Positions 1 to 10,760 are shown, numbered from the stretch's first letter. The stretch: DNA of 64,000 nucleotides from Colwellia sp. PAMC 20917 (GCF_001767295.1 NZ_CP014944.1:3534001-3598000), one strand, 5' to 3'. Notes: a model not told the origin generated them from the sequence alone. Translations and numbers: made by a program.

Positions 1-1728
1 TTGTTTTTTTGCAATAAGTTGTGCTGTACCCGACTTTCCTGCGGCGTCATAGCGAGCACCTTTAAATGCAGGATATTTCTTTTGTGCCGTGTTATGCATA
101 GCATCAAGCACTAAATCCCAGTGTTTATTGTCTTTTAAAATAATCGGAGGTTTATCATCATATTCTGCCATCTTAGTGACCATTTTATTGACAATATCAG
201 CATCACGCTCAGCGGTGGTGATTTCCTCATTGATTTGAACTTCTTCCACGACTAACTCGGTAGTAGCACGTAAAAAATGTGGGATTTTAATGTCGCCTTT
301 ATTCGTTAAAATAGAAAAAGCTTGAGCTAGCTGTAACGGTGTTACTGTCCAATAGCCTTGACCAATACCAACCGCGATTGTATCGCCGGTATACCAAGGT
401 TTATTGTATCGACTACGCTTGGTTTCTCTACCAGGCAAAATAGCGCGTTTATCTTCCCAGATATCAACACCCGTAAGATCGCCAAAACCAAATTTTTCCA
501 TCATGTCGGTAATCGTATCAATATCTAATTGATACGCTAAATTATAAAAGAAAACATTACATGAGTGTTCAATGGCTTGATTAAGATCTACCCAGCCATG
601 ACCGGGCGCCCACCAATCACGGTATTTACGTTCAAGACCTTTTAGCTGAAACCAGCCAGGGTCGTAGAAGCGTGATTTATTGGTGATTACACCTGCTTCT
701 AATCCTGTTAATCCGAGCAAAGGTTTGACTGTTGAGGCGGGTGGGTAACCTTGTACACTTCGATTAAGTAATGGTCTGTCGTTTTTAGGATTAAGTAATT
801 TACGATAGTTCTTACTGCTAATGCCATGAACAAATAAGTTTCCGTCATAACTTGGGTTTGAATACATTGCCAATATCTCACCACTTCGTGGATCAATTGC
901 TACTACAGCGCCACGCTTACCAGCTAAGGCACGTTTAGCAATCATTTGTAATTCAATATCAATACTTAGGGTTAAGTTTTTGCCTGATATTGGGGGCGCA
1001 TAATCAAGCGTTCTTATAATGCGACCTTGATTATTTATTTCAACTTCTTGATGACCAATAGTGCCATGAAGAATATTTTCATAATATTTTTCTAAACCAA
1101 GCTTACCTATGTTACGCGTTGCTGCATAATCTTCATCTAAATTTTCTTCGGCCAAACGAATTGAATCTTTAAGGTTAATGCGGGCAACATAACCCAAAGA
1201 GTGGGTCGTTAAATCACCAAATGGGTAGTATCTTTTAAGACGAGCATCAATAAAAAAACCAGGGAATTTGTGTTGATTGACAGAAAATAATGCAACTTGC
1301 TGTGCGCTTAACCGCGAGTGCAGTTCTACCGGTTTAAAGCGTCGTTTACTTTTTAGCGCTTCAAAAAGTTTTTGCTGCTTTTCTTCACTGATATCAAGCA
1401 ACTCACTGACTTCTACAATGTGTTTCTTCAAATCAACCGTTTGCTCAGCAATAACCTCCAGTGAATAAACGGGTTTGTTATCAGCGAGTAGAATGCCATT
1501 ACGATCGTAAATTAGTCCGCGATTAGGTGCAACGGGAAGGAGTTTTATTCGATTGGAATTAGAGCGAGTTTGATATTTTTCATAAGAATTAATTTCTAAC
1601 TCGTAGATATTGCTAATTAAGGTTAACAATAAAGCGAGTATACCGATAAAAGCAATAAAGGTTCTGCGCGCAAATAAATTAGCTTCTGCCGAATGGTTTC
1701 GAATAGCAACACGTTTGTTCGATGCCAT
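1..1728 (-). CDS. mrdA: Penicillin-binding protein 2 (partial, C-terminus outside window)
   Basis: Peptidoglycan transpeptidase for rod-shaped elongation; it is anchored in the inner membrane, acts in the periplasm and works with RodA. The frame enters from the left edge; 576 residues are visible and only the C-terminal end is missing. A cytoplasmic tail and one membrane segment (about residues 23-41) precede the dimerisation domain. All three catalytic motifs are present: STVK with nucleophile Ser332, SCN at 389-391 and KSG at 565-567 (the KSGTAQ form also seen in E. coli PBP2). It starts 2 bases after rlmH ends, so it is the distal visible gene of the leuS cluster. rodA is expected just outside the window (inference). 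Confidence 0.96.
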   Translation of the reverse strand, partial: MASNKRVAIRNHSAEANLFARRTFIAFIGILALLLTLISNIYELEINSYEKYQTRSNSNRIKLLPVAPNRGLIYDRNGILLADNKPVYSLEVIAEQTVDLKKHIVEVSELLDISEEKQQKLFEALKSKRRFKPVELHSRLSAQQVALFSVNQHKFPGFFIDARLKRYYPFGDLTTHSLGYVARINLKDSIRLAEENLDEDYAATRNIGKLGLEKYYENILHGTIGHQEVEINNQGRIIRTLDYAPPISGKNLTLSIDIELQMIAKRALAGKRGAVVAIDPRSGEILAMYSNPSYDGNLFVHGISSKNYRKLLNPKNDRPLLNRSVQGYPPASTVKPLLGLTGLEAGVITNKSRFYDPGWFQLKGLERKYRDWWAPGHGWVDLNQAIEHSCNVFFYNLAYQLDIDTITDMMEKFGFGDLTGVDIWEDKRAILPGRETKRSRYNKPWYTGDTIAVGIGQGYWTVTPLQLAQAFSILTNKGDIKIPHFLRATTELVVEEVQINEEITTAERDADIVNKMVTKMAEYDDKPPIILKDNKHWDLVLDAMHNTAQKKYPAFKGARYDAAGKSGTAQLIAKKQ

Positions 1729-1730
1729 TA

Positions 1731-2201
1731 TTACTCTCGGTGATACGGGTGGTTATTGTTAATGCTCCAAGCTCGATACAGACTTTCAGCAACAACAATA
1801 CGCACCATTGGATGTGGCAAGGTTAATGGCGATAAAGACCATTTTTGTTCTGAAGCTTTAATACAAGCGGGGGCTAAACCTTCGGGGCCACCAATAAGTA
1901 AAGCCACATCGCGGCTGTCTAATTGCCAACGCTTAAGTTGTTGGGCAAGTTGTGGTGTTGTCCACGGTTTACCTTCCACTTCAAGCGTAACAATACGGTT
2001 ACCTTTTGGGATTGCGTTTAGTAATAATTCGCCTTCTTTTTCTAGAATGCGAGCTATATCGGCGTTTTTACCACGCTTACCTGGCGGGATTTCTACTAAA
2101 TGAAACGACATGTCGCGCGGAAATCGACGACAATATTCGTTAAAGCCTTGAGTAACCCATGCTGGCATTTTATTGCCAACAGCATATAAGGTAAGTCGCA
2201 T
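1731..2201 (-). CDS. rlmH: 23S rRNA (pseudouridine1915-N3)-methyltransferase RlmH
   Basis: SPOUT-fold methyltransferase that methylates pseudouridine 1915 in helix 69 of 23S rRNA on assembled 70S ribosomes. The 156-residue length matches the family (E. coli 155). The SAM-binding knot is visible as LLIGGPEGL at about residues 101-109, followed by the conserved C-terminal stretch LPHPMVR and ending in HPYHRE, as in other RlmH proteins. It lies 28 bases downstream of rsfS and 2 bases upstream of mrdA, the usual order in gammaproteobacteria, so these genes are very probably one transcript. Confidence 0.97.
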   Translation of the reverse strand: MRLTLYAVGNKMPAWVTQGFNEYCRRFPRDMSFHLVEIPPGKRGKNADIARILEKEGELLLNAIPKGNRIVTLEVEGKPWTTPQLAQQLKRWQLDSRDVALLIGGPEGLAPACIKASEQKWSLSPLTLPHPMVRIVVAESLYRAWSINNNHPYHRE

Positions 2202-2229
2202 AATAGTTTAGTTTACCTTCACTATTAGC

Positions 2230-2547
2230 TTAGTTCCACAATTCTTCTAACTGGTAACGGTCACGAATTTCGTCTGTCATTACGTGAACAATTAAATTGC
2301 CTAAATCAACTAACGCCCATTCGCCAACATCATTACCTTCAATACCTAACGGCTCAATACCTTTAGCGCGGCATTCGATGGCAACCGATTGTGCAATAGA
2401 TTTAACATGGCGATTCGAGTTACCTGAACAGACAACCATATAATCAGCAAAGCCTGATTTTTTTCCGATGTCTAAAGTCGTGATGTCACGACCTTTCATT
2501 TCTTCGATTTTTTCAATAACAAATGCGTTTAACGCTTCAACTTGCAA
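2230..2547 (-). CDS. rsfS: Ribosomal silencing factor RsfS
   Basis: DUF143/Iojap-family protein that binds L14 on the 50S subunit and blocks subunit joining when nutrients are short. The 105-residue length equals the E. coli protein. Family signatures visible are the N-terminal MKGRDITTLDI region, the central VVCSGNSNRHVKSIA and the GEWALVDLGNLIVHVM core. It lies between nadD and rlmH; the cobC gene found between nadD and rsfS in E. coli is absent here. The 70-base gap after nadD holds the ribosome binding region but no obvious terminator. Confidence 0.96.
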   Translation of the reverse strand: MQVEALNAFVIEKIEEMKGRDITTLDIGKKSGFADYMVVCSGNSNRHVKSIAQSVAIECRAKGIEPLGIEGNDVGEWALVDLGNLIVHVMTDEIRDRYQLEELWN

Positions 2548-2617
2548 GGGAATTACTCTTAGTGTAAATAATAATGCGCTATAATATCATCATTTTTTCT
2601 GCAGGTTAACTAGCAAA

Positions 2618-3286
2618 TTATTTTTGATAGAGTTTTTTTTCAATAATGTAATGATGTACGCATTCTGTTAGGTGATTATTCTGTTTTTTATTGCTTAAAA
2701 GTTGTTGGCGTATTTCACTTGAAGAAATATTAAGCGACTGGTTTTGATGGAAAATAATGCCGCCAGCATCTTGTTGCTTTATTTCTGCTAGGTCATCTAT
2801 TTGATGGTTTTTTAATAGTTGTTGAGTGGCGGTATTAATTTGATTTAATTGATAGCCAGGTCGAATATTGACGACAATATGACAGAGTGACAAAATAGTT
2901 TGCCATTGATGCCATAGAGTAAAGTTAAGGAACGAGTCCATCCCTATGATAAAAAAAACCCGACTGTTGGGTTGCTCTTGTTTTATTTCACGTAAACTTG
3001 TGACGGTATAAGAAGCGCTATGTCGTTTTAATTCGCGATTATCAAGCTGAAATAATGGCTGCTGTTGGCAAACAAGGTTCACCATAGCTGTTCGGTGCTT
3101 AGCGCTGGCTGTTGTGGTGTTTTTATGAGGCGGCAAATGGGCAGGTAAAAAGAAGAGTTGTTCAACATTAAGCCATGCTGCTGTTTCTTTTGCTGTTTCA
3201 ATATGGCCATTATGGATAGGATCAAATGTTCCCCCCATTATGGCAATATCTTTCTTAATTTCGCTTACTCGCTTAGCCGAATTCAT
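2618..3286 (-). CDS. nadD: Nicotinate-nucleotide adenylyltransferase NadD
   Basis: Converts nicotinate mononucleotide and ATP to deamido-NAD in NAD biosynthesis. The nucleotidyltransferase signature GGTFDPIHNGH is at about residues 18-28 and the second ATP-contact motif (SSSEIR, family form SSTxIR) is near residue 190. The length, 222 residues, is normal. The chosen ATG overlaps the 3' end of holA by 14 bases; an internal Met at residue 17 (start of MGGTFDP) would remove the overlap but would leave too little ahead of the first strand. Translational coupling to holA is likely. Confidence 0.94.
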   Translation of the reverse strand: MNSAKRVSEIKKDIAIMGGTFDPIHNGHIETAKETAAWLNVEQLFFLPAHLPPHKNTTTASAKHRTAMVNLVCQQQPLFQLDNRELKRHSASYTVTSLREIKQEQPNSRVFFIIGMDSFLNFTLWHQWQTILSLCHIVVNIRPGYQLNQINTATQQLLKNHQIDDLAEIKQQDAGGIIFHQNQSLNISSSEIRQQLLSNKKQNNHLTECVHHYIIEKKLYQK

Positions 3287-4316
3287 AATCTAAATTGAAT
3301 TTTTTGGTGGTTTGCCCGTGATAGAGACTTATACAAACATCTGCCAGTAATATAAAAGGATTAAAGTCACTACTGGTTTTACTGATCAAGTCAGTTTGTG
3401 CTAAACGCGCTTGAGCTTGGTAAATATTGTCACGACTAATATGTTTAAGGGCATACTGATACAAAGGTTTCTTTTTATCCCATATTCGATATTTTTTATA
3501 AATACTATCGATACTCTCACCTTGTTCAATTTGCTCTAGCATAGTTGATAATTGCGCTATCTCTTTGTGAATAAACCAAATAAGCTGACCGATTGCGGCG
3601 CCTTCGTGTTGCAGTTGATCTAACATGCCAATACATTTTTGCAAGTCACCACTAAGTAAGGTATCAACCACCTGAAAAGGGTTAAATTTTGCTTGTTTAA
3701 TGAGTAATTTTTCTGCGTCTTCAGCAACAATTAGTTGTGTACCAAACAACAATGAAAATTTTTGTAATTCTTGTTCTAAAGCCGGTAAGTTACCTTCAAA
3801 AAGCTCTATCATCAATGGGGTGACATCGTGATGAATATTTAATTTATGCTGTTTTATTTGTTGATTTAACCACTGTTGTAATTGACGACCTTCAATATCA
3901 TAAAGCGGGACAAAACAACCTAACTGTTCTAATGATTTAAACCATTTTCGTTTTTGACCCGCACTGTCGATTTTAGGGCCATGAAAGATTAGCTGTACAT
4001 CAGGATGAAAGTTTTCACTGAGTTTAAGTAGTATTTTACTGCCGGCGTCAGCTATTTTCCCGGTGACCAGTTCTATTTCAATGATGCGCTGTGCTGAAAA
4101 TAGGCTCATCGCTTGATACTCTTCAACCAAAAGGTTCCAGTCAAATTTATCGTCAGCACTAAAACGGATAACTTCACTAAACCCCTGTTGCTGACAGTGC
4201 TGTTTTATTGCGGTTAAGCTGTTGTTCTTTTGCCAAGGCTCATCACCAAAAACTAACCAAACAGGCTTAAACCCCTGATTGAGGGTATTAGATAGCTGGT
4301 TATGATAGATCCGCAT
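3273..4316 (-). CDS. holA: DNA polymerase III subunit delta
   Basis: Delta subunit of the clamp loader; it opens the beta sliding clamp. Recognised from the N-terminal pattern (MRIYHNQLSNTL, then LVFGDEPW), the AAA+-like fold without functional Walker motifs, and the conserved C-terminal helical region around ISRDNIYQAQARLAQTD. The length of 347 residues matches E. coli HolA (343). The start codon shares one base with the lptE stop (TAATG arrangement), and the 3' end overlaps nadD, so the cluster is tightly packed and probably translationally coupled. Confidence 0.95.
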   Translation of the reverse strand: MRIYHNQLSNTLNQGFKPVWLVFGDEPWQKNNSLTAIKQHCQQQGFSEVIRFSADDKFDWNLLVEEYQAMSLFSAQRIIEIELVTGKIADAGSKILLKLSENFHPDVQLIFHGPKIDSAGQKRKWFKSLEQLGCFVPLYDIEGRQLQQWLNQQIKQHKLNIHHDVTPLMIELFEGNLPALEQELQKFSLLFGTQLIVAEDAEKLLIKQAKFNPFQVVDTLLSGDLQKCIGMLDQLQHEGAAIGQLIWFIHKEIAQLSTMLEQIEQGESIDSIYKKYRIWDKKKPLYQYALKHISRDNIYQAQARLAQTDLISKTSSDFNPFILLADVCISLYHGQTTKKFNLDYEFG

Positions 4317-4837
4317 TAGATTTTAATCGTAGAGAGGTCGCGTAAGATTTTATTAGCCGCTTCTTTACGCATTTCACTTAACATTAATTCCAGTTCCCGA
4401 CTTTTAGCAAGTGCAATATTGGGATCATCTTGATAATCGCGATTAAGTTCAAAAACAAAAGAGCGAACATCATTTTGTGAAAGTACTAGCTGATATCTAA
4501 CGGTATAAATCAATTCGTATTCTGCCACTTGCCCATTTGGAAATACGGATAAAGTGCGACGATTTAGGCTGTCTTTTGAAAGTTTAAGTTGCGGGACATT
4601 CTCTGTAGCTTGACTCAGCAACTTTATTTTATTTATCGTTAAGTGCTGCTTAACTTGGCGAGTAAGTTCACCAAATTTATCAGCGGAACTTAAGTGCAAA
4701 GTTTGCAGTTGCGGCGATAATAAGTAATCACCGCGTAAAGCAAAGCCACAGCTTGATAAAAACAAGGTGAGTAACACCAAAGTAGCCGTGGCTACCCGTG
4801 TTTGGTGTTTTGTCTTTTTTTTGTGCATATGGCTCAT
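4316..4837 (-). CDS. lptE: LPS-assembly lipoprotein LptE
   Basis: Outer-membrane lipoprotein that plugs the LptD barrel and helps to insert lipopolysaccharide. A basic N-terminus and hydrophobic signal end in the lipobox LSSC with Cys30 as the lipidated residue, followed by GFALRG, the family hallmark after the cysteine. The 173-residue length is close to E. coli LptE (193). It lies 29 bases downstream of leuS and touches holA. The first Met gives a slightly long n-region; Met4 is an alternative start. Confidence 0.94.
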   Translation of the reverse strand: MSHMHKKKTKHQTRVATATLVLLTLFLSSCGFALRGDYLLSPQLQTLHLSSADKFGELTRQVKQHLTINKIKLLSQATENVPQLKLSKDSLNRRTLSVFPNGQVAEYELIYTVRYQLVLSQNDVRSFVFELNRDYQDDPNIALAKSRELELMLSEMRKEAANKILRDLSTIKI

Positions 4838-4866
4838 TCTTATTACCTTGTAGGACTTTTTCGCGA

Positions 4867-7470
4867 TTAGTTAGCAACAATGTTTAAAAGTTTACCCGGT
4901 ATATAGATAACTTTACGAATTGTCTTATCATCAATAAAGCGGACCACTGTTTCATCACTTAAACCTAAGGCTTCAACTTCTTCTTTGCTGGCGTTGGCTG
5001 AAACGGTAATTTTTGCACGTACCTTACCGTTAACTTGCACGATAATTAACTTCTGGTCTTCAACCAAAGCACTCTCATCAACGATAGGCCAAGATGCTTC
5101 TTCAATCGAAGCATTATCGTTATTAGCGCCACCTAATGTTTTCCAAATTTCATGACACATATGTGGTGTAATTGGTGTCAACATTATAATGACCGCGCGA
5201 ACGGCTTCTTGCATAACTGCTCTGTCTTCAACACTAACCAAACTTGCTTTCGATAAATGGTTCATTAATTCCATTATTGAAGCTATAGCGGTATTAAAGG
5301 TGTTTCTTCGGCCAATATCATCACTGACTTTTGCTATAGTTTTGTGCAACTCGCGGCGTAATGTTTTCTGCGCTGCATTTAAGGTTAATGTGCTCAGTAA
5401 CGCCACTTCGCCATGTTCTTTGACTTGCTCGCTAAAGTCAAAGGCGAGTTTCCAAACACGCTTTAAGAAACGGTGTGCACCTTCAACACCTGAATCAGAC
5501 CATTCAAGGGTTTGCTCTGGTGGTGAAGTAAACATAATAAATAAACGTACAGTATCTGCGCCATATTTACCGATAACTTCTTGTGGGTCGATGCCGTTAT
5601 TTTTTGACTTTGACATTTTACTCATACCAGCAGAAATAACTGGTTTGCCGTCAAGCTTGCTAACAGCCGCAGTAACTTGTCCTTTTTCATCACGCTCAAC
5701 GTCTACGTCTGTTGGTGAAATCCAATCTTGACCACCATTATCTGCTTCGCGGTAATAAGTATCTGCTAATACCATGCCCTGACATAATAACTTTTTAAAC
5801 GGTTCATCACAGTTTACTAAACCGGCGTCACGCAATAACTTGTGGAAAAAACGTGCGTAAAGTAAATGTAAAATAGCATGCTCAATCCCGCCGATGTATT
5901 GATCAACAGGTAGCCAATAATTTGCCTTAGCGGGATCAATCATTTGGGTATCATCGTTCGGTGAACAGTAACGTGCGTAATACCAAGAGGATTCCATGAA
6001 CGTATCAAAAGTATCAGTTTCACGGAATGCTTCTTCACCGTTATAAGTGGTTTTTGCCCACTCAGGATTGTCTTTAATCGGTGATGTAACGCCATTCATG
6101 ATAACATCTTCAGGCAACTCAACGGGTAACTGGTCAAGAGGTACAGCGACAGATTCACCATTTGCTAGGTGCATCATAGGAATGGGAGTACCCCAATAAC
6201 GCTGACGAGAAACGCCCCAGTCACGCAAACGGTAGTTAACTTTTACAGAGCCTTTGTTTTCACTGATTAATCTTTCTGATATCGCTTTAAAGGCCGCTTC
6301 AAAGTCTAAACCGTCGTATTCACCTGAATTAATTAACAAACCCTTTTCAGTAATTGCTGCTTTACTGAAATCGTCGTCTTTGCTACCAGCAATAACTTGG
6401 GTAATGTCCAAACCGTATTTAGTGGCAAATTCGAAGTCACGTTGATCGTGGCCAGGAACAGACATTACCGCACCTGAACCGTAATCCATTAAGACAAAGT
6501 TTGCTGCCCATACTGGAACGATGTTACCCGTTAGTGGGTGAATCGCTTTAAGACCGGTATCGGCACCTTTTTTCTCCATCGTTGCCATATCGGCTTCGGT
6601 AGATTTATTGGTTTTACATTCAGTAATAAAGTCACTCAAAGCTGGGTTGTTTTTTGCTGCAGCTAAAGCCAGTGGATGCTGCGCAGCAAGTGCTACGTAA
6701 GTAACTCCCATAAGTGTATCTGGACGTGTAGTGTAGATGTCAAAGCTTTCATCTGAATCTGCAACTTGGAAGGTCATTTCAATACCTTCGCTGCGGCCAA
6801 TCCAATTACGTTGCATGGTCTTAACTTGTTCTGGCCATTCGGTAAGTTGGTCTAAATCTGTAAGTAACTCTTCAGCGTAATCAGTAATTTTAATAAACCA
6901 CTGTGGAATTTCTTTACGTTCAACCGGTGCGCCTGAACGCCAACCGCGTCCGTCAATAACCTGTTCGTTTGCTAATACTGTTTGATCAACGGGATCCCAG
7001 TTGACCGTAGCATTTTTCTTATAAACTAAACCTTTTTCGTAAAGTTGCGTAAAGAACCATTGTTCCCATTTGTAATAGTCTTTTTTACACGTCGCTAATT
7101 CACGGCTCCAGTCGTAAGCAAAACCCAGTGATTGTAATTGGTTACGCATGTAATCAATATTTTCATAGGTCCATTTAGCCGGCGCTGTTTTGTTTTTAAT
7201 TGCCGCATTTTCTGCAGGCAAACCAAATGCGTCCCAACCCATAGGTTGCATAACATTTTTGCCTTGCAGGCGTTGATAGCGAGAGATAACATCGCCTAAA
7301 CTATAATTACGCACATGCCCCATATGTAAACGTCCACTTGGATAAGGGAACATAGCAAGACAGTAATATTTTTCTTGGCCGGGCTTTTCTTCGGCTTTAA
7401 AGGTATTGTTATCAGTCCAAAATTTTTGAACTTGCGCTTCGATAGCTTGGGGATTGTAAATGGATTCCAT
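4867..7470 (-). CDS. leuS: Leucyl-tRNA synthetase
   Basis: Class I aminoacyl-tRNA synthetase that charges tRNA-Leu and edits misactivated amino acids. The HIGH-type motif is HMGH (in [13 protein letters not shown], near residue 45) and the KMSKS loop appears as [10 protein letters not shown] near residue 620; the CP1 editing insertion lies between. The ATG at 7470 is chosen over an upstream in-frame GTG at 7488 because the protein then begins MESIYNP, as in the family, with GAG about 9 bases upstream; this gives 867 residues (E. coli 860). It is the first gene of the leuS-to-mrdA operon. Confidence 0.97.
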   Translation of the reverse strand: MESIYNPQAIEAQVQKFWTDNNTFKAEEKPGQEKYYCLAMFPYPSGRLHMGHVRNYSLGDVISRYQRLQGKNVMQPMGWDAFGLPAENAAIKNKTAPAKWTYENIDYMRNQLQSLGFAYDWSRELATCKKDYYKWEQWFFTQLYEKGLVYKKNATVNWDPVDQTVLANEQVIDGRGWRSGAPVERKEIPQWFIKITDYAEELLTDLDQLTEWPEQVKTMQRNWIGRSEGIEMTFQVADSDESFDIYTTRPDTLMGVTYVALAAQHPLALAAAKNNPALSDFITECKTNKSTEADMATMEKKGADTGLKAIHPLTGNIVPVWAANFVLMDYGSGAVMSVPGHDQRDFEFATKYGLDITQVIAGSKDDDFSKAAITEKGLLINSGEYDGLDFEAAFKAISERLISENKGSVKVNYRLRDWGVSRQRYWGTPIPMMHLANGESVAVPLDQLPVELPEDVIMNGVTSPIKDNPEWAKTTYNGEEAFRETDTFDTFMESSWYYARYCSPNDDTQMIDPAKANYWLPVDQYIGGIEHAILHLLYARFFHKLLRDAGLVNCDEPFKKLLCQGMVLADTYYREADNGGQDWISPTDVDVERDEKGQVTAAVSKLDGKPVISAGMSKMSKSKNNGIDPQEVIGKYGADTVRLFIMFTSPPEQTLEWSDSGVEGAHRFLKRVWKLAFDFSEQVKEHGEVALLSTLTLNAAQKTLRRELHKTIAKVSDDIGRRNTFNTAIASIMELMNHLSKASLVSVEDRAVMQEAVRAVIIMLTPITPHMCHEIWKTLGGANNDNASIEEASWPIVDESALVEDQKLIIVQVNGKVRAKITVSANASKEEVEALGLSDETVVRFIDDKTIRKVIYIPGKLLNIVAN

Positions 7471-7562
7471 TAAAGATTTCTCAAACACTTTAGAATGTGG
7501 TGTTCATTAGCCAATCAATAGTAAATTGACCGCGATCATGAACGCATAAAAATAATGGCGAT

Positions 7563-7592
7563 AGAATACCTTATATACCTGTCTCACATCAA
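7563..7592 (-). promoter_or_regulatory. Candidate sigma-70 promoter for the leuS operon
   Basis: On the minus strand TTGATG (7587-7592) and TATTCT (7563-7568) are separated by 18 bases, with an AT-rich spacer. The placement, about 90 bases upstream of the leuS ATG and in the divergent gap with the zinc-ribbon gene, suits a promoter for the whole cluster. Based on consensus only. Confidence 0.45.
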
Positions 7593-7719
7593 GATACTGT
7601 TTTGAGCATATTGAAGTAAAGGAAGGATATGTTATAGTTTTTAGAAGTTTATTTGATTTGTTTTTTCTATAAAGCTATGACTAGCTATACTTAATCTATA
7701 AGTCGTCAAGGAATGTGTT

Positions 7720-8205
7720 ATGAAATCAAAAAATAGTGTTTTTCAAGAGCTTTATCAAGCTTTAGTTACATGGGCTGAAGATGTTAACCAGCATGAGATA
7801 ACTGATATTGTTAACAAAGTAGAGCAAAGTAAGCTTTACTTGCAAGCGGCAGAAAAATTACCTGAAGAGAAAGTTAAGCAGTTTGTTGATAATTTACGTT
7901 TTGATATCAACGAATTTATTACTCAAAATGAAGCACAAGCCAAACATTCCCTCTATTTAGGCTTACTCAATGAGTCTTTCTGGAAAAATATGCAAGCGAT
8001 CACTGATAAGTCACAAGTGGAGTGGTCAGAGCTTGATGAAGATATTAAGCATCGTGGTCTATATAAAACGGGCGACTTTATTGGTTTTGGTTTGTTAGAG
8101 TGCCAGCATTGCCAAGAAAAAATAACATACAGTCATGCGGCGGATGTTGCTGATTGTTTTAATTGCGGCGGTAGTTCTTTTATAAGGTTACCCTTTGCTC
8201 CTTAA
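7720..8205 (+). CDS. ybeL: Zinc-ribbon protein of the YbeL (DUF1451) family
   Basis: A 161-residue protein whose C-terminus carries a zinc ribbon: CxxC at CQHC and again at CFNC, followed by GGSSFIRLPF. The N-terminal two thirds is charged and predicted helical. This layout matches E. coli YbeL, whose gene also lies beside leuS, so the synteny supports the call. Biochemical function is unknown for the family. It is divergent from leuS with its own leader of about 100 bases and is followed by the protease gene on the same strand. Confidence 0.85.
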   Translation: MKSKNSVFQELYQALVTWAEDVNQHEITDIVNKVEQSKLYLQAAEKLPEEKVKQFVDNLRFDINEFITQNEAQAKHSLYLGLLNESFWKNMQAITDKSQVEWSELDEDIKHRGLYKTGDFIGFGLLECQHCQEKITYSHAADVADCFNCGGSSFIRLPFAP

Positions 8206-8322
8206 AACGAAGCTGGGACGCCACTAAAATTTACTAATTATTTAAAATGAGGGTACACTGGCAGTATTAAATTTATTAATTATTATACGCTTGTTTTTTA
8301 AGCGTTATCAGTGAGATATTGC

Positions 8323-10725
8323 ATGCCTTCATCCGTTAAGTTAACTTCTTCAATTACTCGGTTACCTGTTGAAAAATTAACTGCTCAATTATCTGCTGAG
8401 CAGTTTTCTAATGCTGAAGTCACTCCTGATGTAGAGCAAATTATTATCGGTCATGCTCGCGCTAAAGAGGCGCTTGAATTTGGTTTGTCTATGGAAGCTC
8501 CTGGTTTTAATGTTTTTGCTATGGGAGAGCATGGTACGGGTAGACAAACCTTAATTAAGCAAATGTTAGCGACAACCGCTGGCAATCAAGAAACGCCTTA
8601 TGAATGGTGTTATATCAATAATTTTGATGATGTTCATGCACCGCACAACCTCTATTTAAGTCCCGGAGATGGTAAACAATTATTGGCACGTATCAATACT
8701 TTTATTGATGAATTATTAGACGTGTTTCCTGAGATTTTTGATAACCCAAGTTATCAACGACAAAAGTCGGCGGTTGATCGCGCATTTAATAAAAAATATG
8801 ATCAAGCCATCGCTGAAGTCGAAGAAAGTGCTTTAAAAGATAATGTTTTATTATTTGAAGAAAATGGAGAGATTGGTTTTTCACCGCTGGTTGAGGGAAA
8901 ACCTTTAAATGATAAAGAATTTGCCGGTTTAGATGAAGGTAAACGTGCTGACTTTTATCTGTTGCTAGATAAATTAGAAAATTTTCTTTCTGAAAAATTG
9001 ATTGAATTACCACAATGGAAACGCATCTCATCTGATAAATTACGTAAATTAAAAAATGAGACAGCAGAACAAGCTATTCGGCCGTTCCTAGAAGAATTAG
9101 AGCATGAGTTTGCCAGTAATATTGGTGTGTTAAAGTACTTGTCAAAAGTAAAAACCCATGTAGTCGATACTGTTTTAGAAATTCTTGTTGATGAAAGTGT
9201 TGAGAACAGAAACGATAAAGATGCGCGTAAACTTATGGTTGAACAATTTTTACCTAATTTACTCGTTTCTCAAAAACCTGATGCTGGCGCTCCTGTTATT
9301 TATGAGCAAAACCCAACCTTTCAAAACTTATTTGGCCATGTTGATTTCGCGAGCTTTCAAGGAAGCACCTATACCAGTTATCGATTAATTAGACCTGGAG
9401 CGTTACATAAGGCTAATGGCGGTTATTTAATTTTAGAGGCAGACAAGCTACTCAATCAACCCCTTGTCTGGGCACGTTTAAAATTAGCGCTTAAATCACA
9501 AGAAATTACCATTGAAAATCCTTACTCTGAATATAGTCAACCGGGCTCATTTAGCTTACAACCTGAAAAAATTCCATTAAACGTTAAAGTGATATTGCTC
9601 GGCGACCCCGAAATTTATTACATGTTGCAAGACTATGACCAAGAGTTCACCGAATTATTTAGGGTCTTAGCAGACTTTGATCAGTATCTTGAAAGTAACG
9701 AAGAAAATCTTAATGATTACGCTCATTTGATTCGCCAGCGTGCACATAAATACAACTATCCACATGTCAGTAATGAAGCTGTATTAGAGCTAGTGCGCTA
9801 TGCATTGAGACGTGCAGAGCATCAACATAAGATTTCGGCTAATATTGTTCAAGTAAACGACTTACTTGATGAAGCTTTTTATTTGTGGAAAAAAACAGAC
9901 AACAAAGGTCATTTAACTGCCAGCCATGTTGCTTTAGCGCTTGCAGCTAAACAGCGAAGAACTGGCCGAATGAGTGAGGCATGGTTAGGCGAAATAAAAG
10001 AAAAACAAGTATTGATTGACACCCAAGGGCACCATATCGGTAAAGTAAATGGTTTAACTGTCTTAGAAATAGGGGACAGTGTTTTTGGAACGCCTGCGCG
10101 CATCACAGCAACCGTTTATGCGGGAAGTGAAGGTGTCACTGATATAGAAAGAGAAGTAGACTTAGGTAAGTCTATTCACTCCAAAGGCGTGCTGTTATTA
10201 ACCGGGTATTTAGGACATAAATACGGGCAAGGTTTTCCAGTGTCAATTTCTGCCAACCTTGCAATAGAACAGTCTTACGGACATATTGATGGTGACAGTG
10301 CGTCTATGGCGGAACTTTGTGCGCTTATTTCTGCTATTTCTTTACTGCCAATTAAACAAGGCTTTGCCATTACTGGTTCGATTAATCAGCACGGAGGTGT
10401 GCAATCAATTGGTGGCGTTAATGAAAAAATTGAAGGTTTTTATCGTTTATGTAAAGACGAAGGCTTGACGGGAAAGCAAGGGGTTATTATTCCGCGCACC
10501 AATGTTAATAATCTGATGTTAGCGGACGATGTTATTGAAGCGGTTAAAAACAATCAATTTGCCATTCACGCTGTTGAAGACATTGATCAAGCATTAGAGT
10601 TGCTGATGAATGAACCCGCCGGAGAAATTAGTCGAACGGGGCGCTACCCAAGAAAATCTATTCATGGTTTAGTTTTAAATAAACTTTCACTTTTTTCTGA
10701 TTTGTTAACGGGTGCTGACGAGTAA
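8323..10725 (+). CDS. Lon-family ATP-dependent protease (YcbZ/AAA_32 type)
   Basis: An 800-residue AAA ATPase fused to a C-terminal Lon peptidase domain. The P-loop is GEHGTGRQT near residue 70, with Arg in place of the usual Lys, a feature common in this YcbZ-like family. The Lon catalytic dyad is visible as Ser659 in GDSAS and Lys702 in GVNEKIEG. It differs from canonical Lon in lacking the N-terminal substrate domain and in having a long insertion inside the ATPase region. The ATG at 8323 is preferred to an in-frame GTG at 8311, because the GTG sits where the weak ribosome binding site lies. Substrates are unknown; a protein quality-control role is inferred. Confidence 0.88.
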   Translation: MPSSVKLTSSITRLPVEKLTAQLSAEQFSNAEVTPDVEQIIIGHARAKEALEFGLSMEAPGFNVFAMGEHGTGRQTLIKQMLATTAGNQETPYEWCYINNFDDVHAPHNLYLSPGDGKQLLARINTFIDELLDVFPEIFDNPSYQRQKSAVDRAFNKKYDQAIAEVEESALKDNVLLFEENGEIGFSPLVEGKPLNDKEFAGLDEGKRADFYLLLDKLENFLSEKLIELPQWKRISSDKLRKLKNETAEQAIRPFLEELEHEFASNIGVLKYLSKVKTHVVDTVLEILVDESVENRNDKDARKLMVEQFLPNLLVSQKPDAGAPVIYEQNPTFQNLFGHVDFASFQGSTYTSYRLIRPGALHKANGGYLILEADKLLNQPLVWARLKLALKSQEITIENPYSEYSQPGSFSLQPEKIPLNVKVILLGDPEIYYMLQDYDQEFTELFRVLADFDQYLESNEENLNDYAHLIRQRAHKYNYPHVSNEAVLELVRYALRRAEHQHKISANIVQVNDLLDEAFYLWKKTDNKGHLTASHVALALAAKQRRTGRMSEAWLGEIKEKQVLIDTQGHHIGKVNGLTVLEIGDSVFGTPARITATVYAGSEGVTDIEREVDLGKSIHSKGVLLLTGYLGHKYGQGFPVSISANLAIEQSYGHIDGDSASMAELCALISAISLLPIKQGFAITGSINQHGGVQSIGGVNEKIEGFYRLCKDEGLTGKQGVIIPRTNVNNLMLADDVIEAVKNNQFAIHAVEDIDQALELLMNEPAGEISRTGRYPRKSIHGLVLNKLSLFSDLLTGADE

Positions 10726-10760
10726 TTAAAATATTATCTACGTTTAAATGATTTTAATAT

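Noticed and set aside
5189-5731. 180-codon plus-strand frame inside leuS
   Set aside because: Antisense shadow of leuS, rich in Ser, Thr and Cys as expected from an opposite-strand reading of a real gene.
8500-8600. Arg instead of Lys in the P-loop of the Lon-family protein (GTGRQT) read as a broken ATPase
   Set aside because: Arg at this position is a known trait of the YcbZ/AAA_32 family and the rest of the domain looks intact, so it is not a mutation.
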